NCBI RefSeq assembly: GCF_041346945.1
Contig: NZ_CP166850.1
Location: 8,788,501 to 8,852,500, forward strand
Direction: 5' to 3'
Length of the DNA: 64,000 nucleotides
Source of the DNA: Amycolatopsis sp. cg9
GTDB lineage: Bacteria; Actinomycetota; Actinomycetes; Mycobacteriales; Pseudonocardiaceae
Positions within the stretch are counted from its first letter, which is position 1, and each line of letters opens with the position of its first letter. Made by a program: the position numbers and the translations under genes. Shown here one piece after another: positions 32,599-38,527 of this stretch. The notes under the pieces are model-generated. The model was not told the DNA's origin, made no database searches, and was given only the letters and a program-made list of their open reading frames with translations.

Positions 32599-33138
32599 AT
32601 GACGCCGGAATCGCCCACCACGACCAGAACGTCCGCCGCGCGATCGCGTCGGGGTGGCTTTCCCGCGCCCAGACTGGTGTGGAAACCGCAGGGCGGACCG
32701 GCCGGTCACGTCGACGGCGGCTGGTGGCCGTGGTCGCGCGACCTCGCGGCGGAACTGCCCGCGCTGACCGAGGTTCTCACCGCCCGGTTCGGCGACCTCA
32801 TCAGGGTGGCGTACACCGTGTCCGAATGGGACAGTGCCCCGAGGCGGGTCGAGATCGGCGGCCACGTCCTGCGGCTCGACGGCCTCTTCGACCAGGACGG
32901 CCACGTCCTGTCCGTCACCGGCCCGGAACCGAACCACGTCACGCTGCTGGTCATCCCGCCGGAGGCGGCGGACGCGTCCGGCCACCGCGCGCTGATGACC
33001 GCCGCCCGCCGCGGCAACACCGACCGGCCCACGGACATCCTGACCGCGACCGGCGCGCTGGTCGCCACGGCGGCACCCAGGCCGCGTCGCGACACCACCG
33101 AAGACGGCTGGGAGACCGAGGGTGGGCAGGTCCGCTGA
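32599..33138 (+). CDS. DUF5994-family protein 1
   Basis: A 179-aa protein. The family core is visible: PRLVWKPQGGPAGHVDGGWWPWSRDLAAELPALTEVL split as PRLVWKP, HVDGGWWPWSRDL and LPALTEVL, then VAYTVSEWD, RLDGLF and LLVIPPEA. It is one of three paralogues in the window (34444 and 37513). I chose ATG 32599 over ATG 32575 because GACGGGA lies at the right distance and the leader-to-start spacing equals that of the second copy. Soluble, function unknown; the family is typical of actinobacterial stress islands. The stop overlaps the next gene at a CTGA. Confidence 0.85.
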   Translation: MTPESPTTTRTSAARSRRGGFPAPRLVWKPQGGPAGHVDGGWWPWSRDLAAELPALTEVLTARFGDLIRVAYTVSEWDSAPRRVEIGGHVLRLDGLFDQDGHVLSVTGPEPNHVTLLVIPPEAADASGHRALMTAARRGNTDRPTDILTATGALVATAAPRPRRDTTEDGWETEGGQVR

Positions 33139-33629
33139 CGACCAGGGCCGAAAGCGCGCGGACGGAACCCCGGCGCAAGTACCGGTCTCCCGCCAACCGG
33201 CATCGCTACGAGCACCGGACCGCGGGGGAACGGATCGCCGACCGGGTCACCGCGTCGTTCGGCTCCTGGCCGTTCATCGTCGGGCAGAGCGTGATCGTCC
33301 TGCTGTGGATCGGGCTCAACCTGCTGGCCTGGGCGGGCGGCTGGGACCCGTTCCCGTTCATCCTGCTGAATCTCGTCTTCTCCACCCAAGCCGCCTACGC
33401 GGCCCCGTTGCTGCTGCTGTCGCAGAACCGGCAGGCCGACCGCGACCGGATCGAGGCCGAGCACGATTTCCGCGTCGACCAGCTGGCCCTGCAGTACTTG
33501 TTCGCTTGGCACCGTGACGCCCACGGGCCGGATTGCGGCTGCGTCCAGAAACTCGGCCCCGCCGTGGACGCGGTTCTCGCCGGGTTGGCCGACGAAGTGA
33601 TCGCACACGAAACCGTGGAGAACCACTAG
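33135..33629 (+). CDS. DUF1003-family membrane protein with apparent CTG start
   Basis: A 164-aa protein of the DUF1003 family: GERIADRVTASFGSWPFIVG, two hydrophobic helices (about 45-65 and 72-92) around GGWDPFPFILLNL, then the conserved LLLLSQNRQADRDRIEAEHD. The frame has no ATG, GTG or TTG near the expected N-terminus. The only candidate is CTG 33135, which overlaps the DUF5994 stop as CTGA, just as ATGA/GTGA overlaps do elsewhere, with GGGCAGG 5 nt upstream. The rare start is therefore well supported by context. Ends with CGC near residue 131, not usual metal motifs. Function unknown. Confidence 0.8.
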   Translation: MTTRAESARTEPRRKYRSPANRHRYEHRTAGERIADRVTASFGSWPFIVGQSVIVLLWIGLNLLAWAGGWDPFPFILLNLVFSTQAAYAAPLLLLSQNRQADRDRIEAEHDFRVDQLALQYLFAWHRDAHGPDCGCVQKLGPAVDAVLAGLADEVIAHETVENH

Positions 33630-33695
33630 CTGGGTGTAGCGGACCGTAGCGTTCCACTTTGCGGTTGTGGCGGGCGATGTCTTGCCCCGCAACAA

Positions 33696-34169
33696 CTAGC
33701 GATCGAGCGAGTGGCGCGGAAACACGTCCCGGCCGGCGGGAGCTGCCACGGCGGCCGCGCGCGAGGTGTGGATGATCACGGTTTCGTGCAGCCGCGCGAT
33801 CTGCAACGGCCGCCACGTCGGCCGCGTGGTCGCCACGATGCGCAGGTCGGTTCGCGGGGCGGCCCGCCGGTGGCCGGCGCGCAACACCTCGATTCCCGCC
33901 GAATTCAAGAAGCAGACCTGCGAAAGGTCCACCACGAGCCGCCGCGGGAACCGGCGCAGGATCAGGTCGAGGGCCCGGTCGACCGCGGGCGCGGTGTACA
34001 AGTCGAAGTCGCCGTCCAGGGCGAGGACCGCGGTGCGGCCGATCAGCTCCTCCGACAGCTTCAGGCCCGGCGCGGGCGGCGGTGTCCCGTGCGGGCCGAA
34101 CATGAGCAGCACCACCGGTTCCGGTGCGGGGTCGTGGCCGCGGCGGATGGTCAGCGCGCTGAGCTTCAT
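33696..34169 (-). CDS. STAS-domain protein, anti-sigma-factor-antagonist-like
   Basis: A 157-aa protein with an N-terminal extension of about 40 residues and a STAS domain (about 43-140) containing TAVLALDGDFDLYTAP and the phospho-site motif VVDLSQVCFLNSAGIEVLRA, in which Ser (in NSAG) is the likely target of an anti-sigma kinase. Such antagonists free stress sigma factors. Start ATG 34169 with GGGAG upstream. No partner anti-sigma gene is adjacent. A DevR-like box (34232-34249) and a TATGCT -10 (reading leftward, 34300-34305) lie upstream, giving a leader of about 125 nt. Confidence 0.88.
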   Translation of the reverse strand: MKLSALTIRRGHDPAPEPVVLLMFGPHGTPPPAPGLKLSEELIGRTAVLALDGDFDLYTAPAVDRALDLILRRFPRRLVVDLSQVCFLNSAGIEVLRAGHRRAAPRTDLRIVATTRPTWRPLQIARLHETVIIHTSRAAAVAAPAGRDVFPRHSLDR

Positions 34170-34231
34170 GGGTTCGCTCCCGGCGTCGCCGTCCGGCTCT
34201 CGCCACATCGGACACTGCGCGAGCCCGGTGC

Positions 34232-34305
34232 GGACGTCCGGTCGTCGGCTGGCGGTCGTCGCAAGAGCGGGGACTCGGCACTTCGGCGCTGTCCTCCCCA
34301 GCATA
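34232..34305 (-). promoter_or_regulatory. STAS gene promoter region with DevR-like motif
   Basis: Reading leftward, TATGCT (34305-34300) is a plausible -10. GGACGTCCGGTCGTCGGC at 34232-34249 (plus strand) matches GGACGTCCGGTCTTCGGC at 30576-30593 in 17 of 18 bases, and both lie 45-80 bp before a minus-strand start. The position downstream of the -10 is odd for an activator, so the box may act otherwise or the true start lies closer. Confidence 0.4.
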
Positions 34306-34336
34306 CCGCGAAAAGCGGGTGCTGCGGGGCTGTGCG

Positions 34337-34400
34337 TGTACCCTGGAGATGTCCGGGAGCATTTCGCACGGAGGTGTTCGAACCCCCGTCGTCCTCGGAC
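34337..34400 (+). promoter_or_regulatory. Conserved promoter-leader element, copy B (before DUF5994 gene 2)
   Basis: GTGTA (34337-34341, with TACCCT as -10), 16 nt, GAGCATTTCGC (34358-34368), 22 nt, CGTCCTCGGA (34391-34400), ATG after 43 nt. The inner 22 nt differ from copy A but again can fold (CGGAGG/CCCCCG around TGTTCGAA), and the outer arms TCCGGG/CTCGGA pair, with changes relative to copy A that keep pairing. Confidence 0.65.
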
Positions 34401-34443
34401 CCCAGACCGGCCGGCGCACGCGGCCGGGGACGGGAGCGCCGGC

Positions 34444-34947
34444 ATGAAGTCGGTCCCGCACATGACCACCGCCGCACGATTCGCGTTGTCGGCCGGCGAG
34501 CTCTCATCACGCTCGCCGCGGCTCCGGTTGAAACCGAAGGCGCCGGCGACCGGGTACGTCGACGGCGCGTGGTGGCCCGCATCCCGGGACCTGACCACCG
34601 AACTGCCGTCGTTGCTGGCGGTGCTGGCCGTCCGGTTGTCGGGGATCGAACGGGTCACGTTCAACCTCGCGGCGTGGCCGCCCACCGGACGCCGCCTGGC
34701 GTTCGACGGCGGCGACGTCCGGCTCGAGGGCTTCCGTTCTCAGCACCGGGACACCGTGACCGTGCTCGGAGCCTGGAACCGGCTCCGGGTGACCCTGCTC
34801 GTCGTCCCGCCCGAGACCGGCCCCGAGCTCGCGCGGCACGTGCTGATGACCGCGGCGCACCGGGGCAACGACGACAGCGCGGAGACGCTGCTCGCCGGCT
34901 CACCGGACCGGGAAGCCGCCGACGACCGCGTTCCGGTCGGCGTGTAG
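34444..34947 (+). CDS. DUF5994-family protein 2
   Basis: A 167-aa paralogue of the 32599 gene. It has PRLRLKPKAPATGYVDGAWW, then PASRDLTTELPSLLAVLAVR, VTFNLAAWP, VRLEGF and RVTLLVVPPET in the same order. Start ATG 34444 with GGGAG upstream; an in-frame ATG at 34462 is possible. The conserved leader precedes it. Divergent from the STAS gene, with -10 boxes only about 35 bp apart. Soluble, function unknown; the conserved DGAWWP...SRDL motif suggests a ligand site. Confidence 0.85.
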   Translation: MKSVPHMTTAARFALSAGELSSRSPRLRLKPKAPATGYVDGAWWPASRDLTTELPSLLAVLAVRLSGIERVTFNLAAWPPTGRRLAFDGGDVRLEGFRSQHRDTVTVLGAWNRLRVTLLVVPPETGPELARHVLMTAAHRGNDDSAETLLAGSPDREAADDRVPVGV

Positions 34948-34975
34948 CCCGCCGCCGGGAGAGTCCATTGAGGAC

Positions 34976-35050
34976 ATGATGGAACAGCTCAGCCGGCTCA
35001 CCGCGCGGGCCTCGAAGCCCGGCTCGATCTTCGTTGCCCGAAGCCGGTGA
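34976..35050 (+). CDS. Small ORF, 24 aa, coupled to the next gene
   Basis: GAGG 4 nt before ATG 34976 opens a frame reading MMEQLSRLTARASKPGSIFV and ending ARSR-TGA. The TGA overlaps the GTG start of the following 65-aa gene as GTGA. Amphipathic and basic, with no known family. The neat overlap suggests translation of this ORF feeds the next. It could be a leader peptide or a small protein of its own. Confidence 0.45.
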   Translation: MMEQLSRLTARASKPGSIFVARSR

Positions 35051-35244
35051 AGCGGCCGAAGGTTCCCCCGCCGAGGGTGCCGGACCCGTTCGCCCTCAGC
35101 GCCGAGCAACGCCGGCGTGGTGCCCGCCTGGTCGCGTCCTCGGCCGACGACGCCCGCGACTGCGCCACGCTGCTCGCCATCCTCGGGCTGGACGCCGCCG
35201 ACGGTCTCGTGGCACCGGAGGACCAGCCCTCCGTTCCGAGCTGA
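35047..35244 (+). CDS. Small protein of unknown function, 65 aa
   Basis: GTG 35047 overlaps the stop of the 24-aa ORF. The protein opens with a basic, proline-rich segment (MKRPKVPPPRVPDPFALS), followed by a helical part, SADDARDCATLLAILGLDAA, and an acidic end. One Cys only, no membrane segment. No family recognised. It follows the second DUF5994 gene by 100 bp and could belong to the same transcript. Confidence 0.55.
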   Translation: MKRPKVPPPRVPDPFALSAEQRRRGARLVASSADDARDCATLLAILGLDAADGLVAPEDQPSVPS

Positions 35245-35420
35245 TCCGCCGGTTGGCCGACTGGTTGCCGCGCAACGAAAAGATGTGACGAACAAGCGAC
35301 GTCCGGCGGCTCCGGGTGTGCGATGCGGGTCAGGTCGTGACCAGGACGACTCGAGCCTTTTGCACGCCCCAGACCCCGGATCGGGGCTCGGACCGCGTTT
35401 CCCCACACGTGGAGGCGGCT

Positions 35421-35698
35421 GTGCACGCGGTACGACGACGTGTTTTCGACAGCCCGGGACCGGTTTGCGACGTCTGCGGGCAGGCGATCGCACCGAGAAG
35501 CGTGATCGGTTCCCTGGTTCCGGACTCCTCGGTCGTGGACGAGTTCGATCCGGGCTGCGACGGCTGGCGGCCGGTGACGGTCTGCCGCTCCGACCACCTC
35601 CACCTGCTCACCGACCGGGACTGCGCCACGCGGACCTGCCCACCCTCGCCCGCCGCGCGGCGCTCACGCCCGAGCAGCTGCGGCGGCTGCTGGCCTGA
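35421..35698 (+). pseudogene. Zinc-ribbon-like small gene with apparent frameshift
   Basis: From GTG 35421 (GGAGG 6 nt upstream) the frame encodes VHAVRRRVFDSPGPVCDVCG and continues through GCDGWRPVTVCRSDHLHLL with a CxxC...C/H pattern. Near 35620-35630 sense switches to another frame, which gives RHADLPTLARRAALTPEQLR and RLLA before a TGA at 35698, a natural-looking C-terminus. The first frame instead runs into low-complexity Arg/Pro sequence to 35861. One missing or extra base would explain this. Either a real frameshift or a sequencing error. The intact product would be about 92 aa. Confidence 0.55.
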
Positions 35699-35790
35699 AA
35701 CGCGGCGCGTCCCGACGCGGCTTTCACCCTGCCCACCGGCCAGTCTCTCGACCCGTGACAAGGCCGCCGGCGAAGGACGGGTGAGCGCGG

Positions 35791-35949
35791 TCAGCGGCGA
35801 AGCGCCTTGCGCCGGACGAACCCGATGGCGGCGGTGCCGGCGAACAGCACGACGCCGATGATGGCCAGCCAGACCAGGCCCTTGAACGCGAACCCGATGA
35901 CGGCCGCGATCAGCCAGAGCACCAGCAGGACGACGATCAGGATCATCAT
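35791..35949 (-). CDS. Small hydrophobic membrane protein, 52 aa
   Basis: ATG 35949 has GGAGG at 5 nt spacing. The protein has two hydrophobic helices, starting MMILIVVLLVLWLIAAVIGF, then GLVWLAIIGVVLFAGTAAIG, ending in the basic RRKALRR, so the C-terminus likely faces the cytoplasm. Upstream in-frame ATGs at 35961 and 35994 lack better ribosome sites. Similar 50-60-aa hydrophobic proteins are common in actinobacterial stress islands and are of unknown function. Confidence 0.75.
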   Translation of the reverse strand: MMILIVVLLVLWLIAAVIGFAFKGLVWLAIIGVVLFAGTAAIGFVRRKALRR

Positions 35950-36108
35950 GACAACCTCCATGGGCGGGACGCTCCCGCCGCGCGCGATGGTCAACGGGCT
36001 CGCGCCCGCACAGCCTCACCTCCGGCCAGGCGGCCCCCGGTCGGAAAGCCGCCGGCCTCCGCGGCGGGAGCACGTCCCGCCGCGGACCACTTTCGGGTCG
36101 CCGGCCGG

Positions 36109-36261
36109 TCAGCGGACCTGTTCGGGAATCTCCTCGAGCGTCCGCAGCAGCCGGACGGCCAGTGCGTGCGCTTCCGGGCCGGACAACGACGAATTGTCCT
36201 TCACCACGTCCTCGACCAGCTTCACGCGCTGCTCGTAACGGGACACGTAACCAGTTTCCAT
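36109..36261 (-). CDS. Small helical protein, DUF6307-like, 50 aa
   Basis: ATG 36261 follows AGAGGA. The sequence starts METGYVSRYEQRVKLVEDVV, then KDNSSLSGPEAHALAVRLLR and TLEEIPEQVR. As I recall it, this matches DUF6307, a short actinobacterial family with SRYE.R...V and AHALA...L.ALD.IPE. Two helices are likely. It lies 23 bp downstream of the tandem USP gene on the same strand and is probably in its operon. Function unknown. Confidence 0.65.
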   Translation of the reverse strand: METGYVSRYEQRVKLVEDVVKDNSSLSGPEAHALAVRLLRTLEEIPEQVR

Positions 36262-36284
36262 TTCGATCCTCTTCCTCCGGTGGT

Positions 36285-37193
36285 TCACGACGAGTCCGCG
36301 ACCGCGGGTCGCACCACGAGCAACGGGCAGGTCGCGTGGTAGAGCAAGGCCTGGCTGGTCGGCCCGAGCACCATCCCGGACAGGCCCCCTCGGCCCTGGC
36401 CGCCGACCACGAGCAGCTGCGCGTCCGCCGAGTACTCCAGCAGGCACCGCACCGCGCGGTCGCGGGCCAGCACCGTGCGCACCGCGACGCCGGGATGGTT
36501 TTCCCGGGCGCGGTCCAGCCGCTCGGCCAAGGACGCGCGTTCGCTGAGCTCTAGCTCCTCCAGTGCCGGTAGGTGCCGCCGGGCGTGGGCGTAGGCGCTG
36601 TCGGAGGTGAACCACAGCCAGGCGTGCACCACGACGATGTCCGCGCCCCGTGCCGCCGCCTCCTCGAACGCCGTCGCGATCGCGAGATCACTGCTCACCG
36701 AGTCGTCGACCCCGACGACCACGGGGCCGTCCGGAGAACCCGGGTCGCCTCGGACCACCGCCACCGGGCACTGTCCCCGGGTGGCGAGCGCGACCGCGGT
36801 GGAGCCGGCGAGGATTCCGGGAAAGCCGCCCAGTCCGGCGGATCCCACGACGACCAGCCGGGCGGAACGGGACACTTCGACCAGGCTCGCGACCGGAGCA
36901 CCGGCCGCCAGGTCGAGCTCCACGGCGAGATCGGGCCGGCCGTCGACGACCGCGGCCCGCGCCTCGCCGAGCCAGCGTCGTCCGTCCGTTTCCAGGGCAG
37001 CTGAGAACTCGGCCGGCAGGGCGGCGGCGGAGTGGGCCATCGCCGGTTGGGACACCGCGTGCACCAAGCGGAGCGGAAGGGCACCGCGACGGGCTTCGTC
37101 CGCCGCCCACCGCGCCGCCGCCACGGCGGTGGCCGACCCGTCCACCCCGGCCACGATCGGCCGGGGTGTCCCCGTGCCCGTACGGTGCGGCAT
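36285..37193 (-). CDS. Tandem universal stress protein
   Basis: A 302-aa protein with two Usp domains (about 12-148 and 157-297). The first has the ATP-binding pattern GSAGLGGFPGILAGST, which fits Gx2Gx9G(S/T). The second, GGQGRGGLSGMVLGPTSQ, has Pro where Ser/Thr usually follows the last Gly, so ATP binding there may be altered. Double-Usp proteins such as Rv2623 are prominent DosR-regulon members and affect growth arrest. It heads an operon with the DUF6307-like gene. A 16-bp inverted repeat lies 85 bp upstream. Confidence 0.92.
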   Translation of the reverse strand: MPHRTGTGTPRPIVAGVDGSATAVAAARWAADEARRGALPLRLVHAVSQPAMAHSAAALPAEFSAALETDGRRWLGEARAAVVDGRPDLAVELDLAAGAPVASLVEVSRSARLVVVGSAGLGGFPGILAGSTAVALATRGQCPVAVVRGDPGSPDGPVVVGVDDSVSSDLAIATAFEEAAARGADIVVVHAWLWFTSDSAYAHARRHLPALEELELSERASLAERLDRARENHPGVAVRTVLARDRAVRCLLEYSADAQLLVVGGQGRGGLSGMVLGPTSQALLYHATCPLLVVRPAVADSS

Positions 37194-37277
37194 TTCCAGT
37201 CCCGGAGTGCAGGCGGACGGCCGTCAGCCGGCGACCTCTCCTCAGCCAAGCCCACCAGCGCGCCCACCGCCATGGCC

Positions 37278-37293
37278 GGAAGTCACCACTTCC
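37278..37293. promoter_or_regulatory. GGAAGT/ACTTCC inverted repeat upstream of USP gene
   Basis: GGAAGTCACCACTTCC has perfect 6-bp arms with a 4-nt spacer, 85 bp upstream of the USP start. It could be a regulator site for the USP operon. It abuts the tandem repeat that follows. Confidence 0.4.
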
Positions 37294-37296
37294 CGG

Positions 37297-37508
37297 GACC
37301 TCCGCCACCGGCGAGCACCCACGCCCGGCCGCACCGACGACGCACGGCGCTCGTACCTGAAGATCGGCGCGGACGCGGGCCACACCGAGGCAGACCTCCG
37401 CCACCGGCGAGCAACCGGACCAGCAGCCCGCGCAACGGATGCGACCCACGCCCGGCCGCACCGACGATGCGCGACGCCCGCCCTTGAAGATCGGCGCGGA
37501 CTCGGGCC
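37297..37508. repeat. Imperfect tandem repeat, two copies, between USP and DUF5994 genes
   Basis: Three blocks recur in the same order. GACCTCCGCCACCGGCGAGC starts at 37297 and 37393; CCCACGCCCGGCCGCACCGA at 37318 and 37445; GAAGATCGGCGCGGACKCGG at 37359 and 37486. The second copy has an extra 32 nt or so between the first and second blocks. The repeats fill most of the 319-bp gap 37194-37512. No ORF in them looks real. They may be regulatory or a trace of duplication of a gene end. Confidence 0.7.
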
Positions 37509-37512
37509 GCGC

Positions 37513-37986
37513 TCAAGCCGGTCCGCTGGACGGGTCGAGGACGCCGCTGCCGGTCAGGATCTGCGCGGCCGAGCCCGCCGCGTCCGGTGCGGCGGCCGCT
37601 TCCAGCGCTCGCACCGCCGCGGGCGGATCGGCGGCGGGTGGGACCACCAGCAGGGTCAGGCGGTGGATGTGCGGTCCGATCACGACGATCGTGTGCCGGT
37701 CCAGGGCGAAGAATCCCGCCAGCCGGACGGAACCCGTTTCGAGCGCGAGGTTCCGCGGGGCCAGGTCCCACATCGCCGGGTTGAAGCCGATCCGGTCCAC
37801 CGGGCCCGAGTCCGCGGTGAGGGCCGTGACCAGGGCACTGAATTCCGCCACCGGCTCCCGCGAGCGCGGCCACCAGGCGCCGTCGAAGCAGCCCTTGACC
37901 GCGCCCGGCGGTTTCAGCCGCAGCCGCCGGTCGACGGCCGGTGAACCGACCACGGGACCAGCGGTGCTGTCCGACAGGAACGTCAT
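37513..37986 (-). CDS. DUF5994-family protein 3
   Basis: A 157-aa third paralogue. It contains RRLRLKPPGAVKGCFDGAWW, then PRSREPVAEFSALVTALTAD, IGFNPAMWD, VRLAGFF and RLTLLVVPPAAD, collinear with the copies at 32599 and 34444. The DGAWWPRSRE motif keeps the common core. I prefer ATG 37986, which has AGGAG at 9 nt, to ATG 38010. It lies 34 bp downstream of the RGCVC gene on the same strand and is likely co-transcribed. It lacks the conserved leader seen before the other two copies. Confidence 0.85.
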   Translation of the reverse strand: MTFLSDSTAGPVVGSPAVDRRLRLKPPGAVKGCFDGAWWPRSREPVAEFSALVTALTADSGPVDRIGFNPAMWDLAPRNLALETGSVRLAGFFALDRHTIVVIGPHIHRLTLLVVPPAADPPAAVRALEAAAAPDAAGSAAQILTGSGVLDPSSGPA

Positions 37987-38020
37987 GCCCGGTACTCCTG
38001 CCGTGTTCATCGGGTAGTGA

Positions 38021-38233
38021 TCATTTCCGGACCCGCATCGCCGAGGCCGCTTTTTCCGGTACGCCGGCGCACACGCAGCCGCGGTCGGAGATGCCCGCCT
38101 GCGTTGCCGCGCAGAACCGGCGCGCGATCACGTCGTGCGATTCCACGGGATGGGGGCACACCGCGCAGGTGGCCACCGCCGGATCGCCGATTTCCGCGAC
38201 GGCGACGCCGGTTTCGACATCGATCTCGGACAT
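38021..38233 (-). CDS. RGCVC-family small cysteine-rich protein
   Basis: A 70-aa protein with CAVCPHPVESHDVIARRFCA and DRGCVC near the end, the defining motif of the RGCVC family. Four or more Cys with two His suggest a zinc ribbon. Start ATG 38233 with AAAGGAG at ideal distance. First gene of a two-gene unit with DUF5994 protein 3. A DevR-like half box (38276-38295) lies 45 bp upstream. Role unknown, but the family recurs in DosR-like islands of actinobacteria as far as I know. Confidence 0.85.
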   Translation of the reverse strand: MSEIDVETGVAVAEIGDPAVATCAVCPHPVESHDVIARRFCAATQAGISDRGCVCAGVPEKAASAMRVRK

Positions 38234-38527
38234 ACCGGATTCTCCTTTGCAGCCGGGAAAAATTCAGGACCCGCTCGAACGTCCGGCTTCGGGGCAGGCT
38301 TCACCGAATGCGCCGGGGACCGGGGCGACACCCCCACCCTACGCCGGTGCCTGCCGGGCGCGGCCCGCCGGCCGAACGACCCCGGAAGAGGTGCCGCACG
38401 ACTCTAGGCCCGGGCCGCCGCGGGGAACACGGTCACTGCATGGCACCAATTCACCGAGGCAGGCCCGGAATCCGCAGCCGCGACCACCGATGAGCCGGCC
38501 TCCGGCGTCGACGCCCCGGAGACCGCC
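38234..38527. promoter_or_regulatory. Divergent promoter region with second copy of the 20-nt element
   Basis: Leftward, CGAACGTCCGGCTTCGGGGC (38276-38295) resembles the GACGTCCGG boxes at 30576 and 34232. Rightward, GCCGAACGACCCCGGAAGAG (38371-38390) is identical to 25492-25511 and also has TAGGCC 14 nt later (38405). Two overlapping tiny frames (from 38440 and 38490) precede the glycosyltransferase start; I do not call them genes. Confidence 0.6.

Noticed and set aside
34369..34390. tRNA T-arm-like sequence (GTTCGAACC) near 34377
   Set aside because: No cloverleaf can be formed with the flanks; it lies in the inner hairpin of the leader element.
37297..37508. CRISPR array
   Set aside because: Only two copies, repeat blocks and offsets of unequal length, no spacers of constant size and no cas genes.
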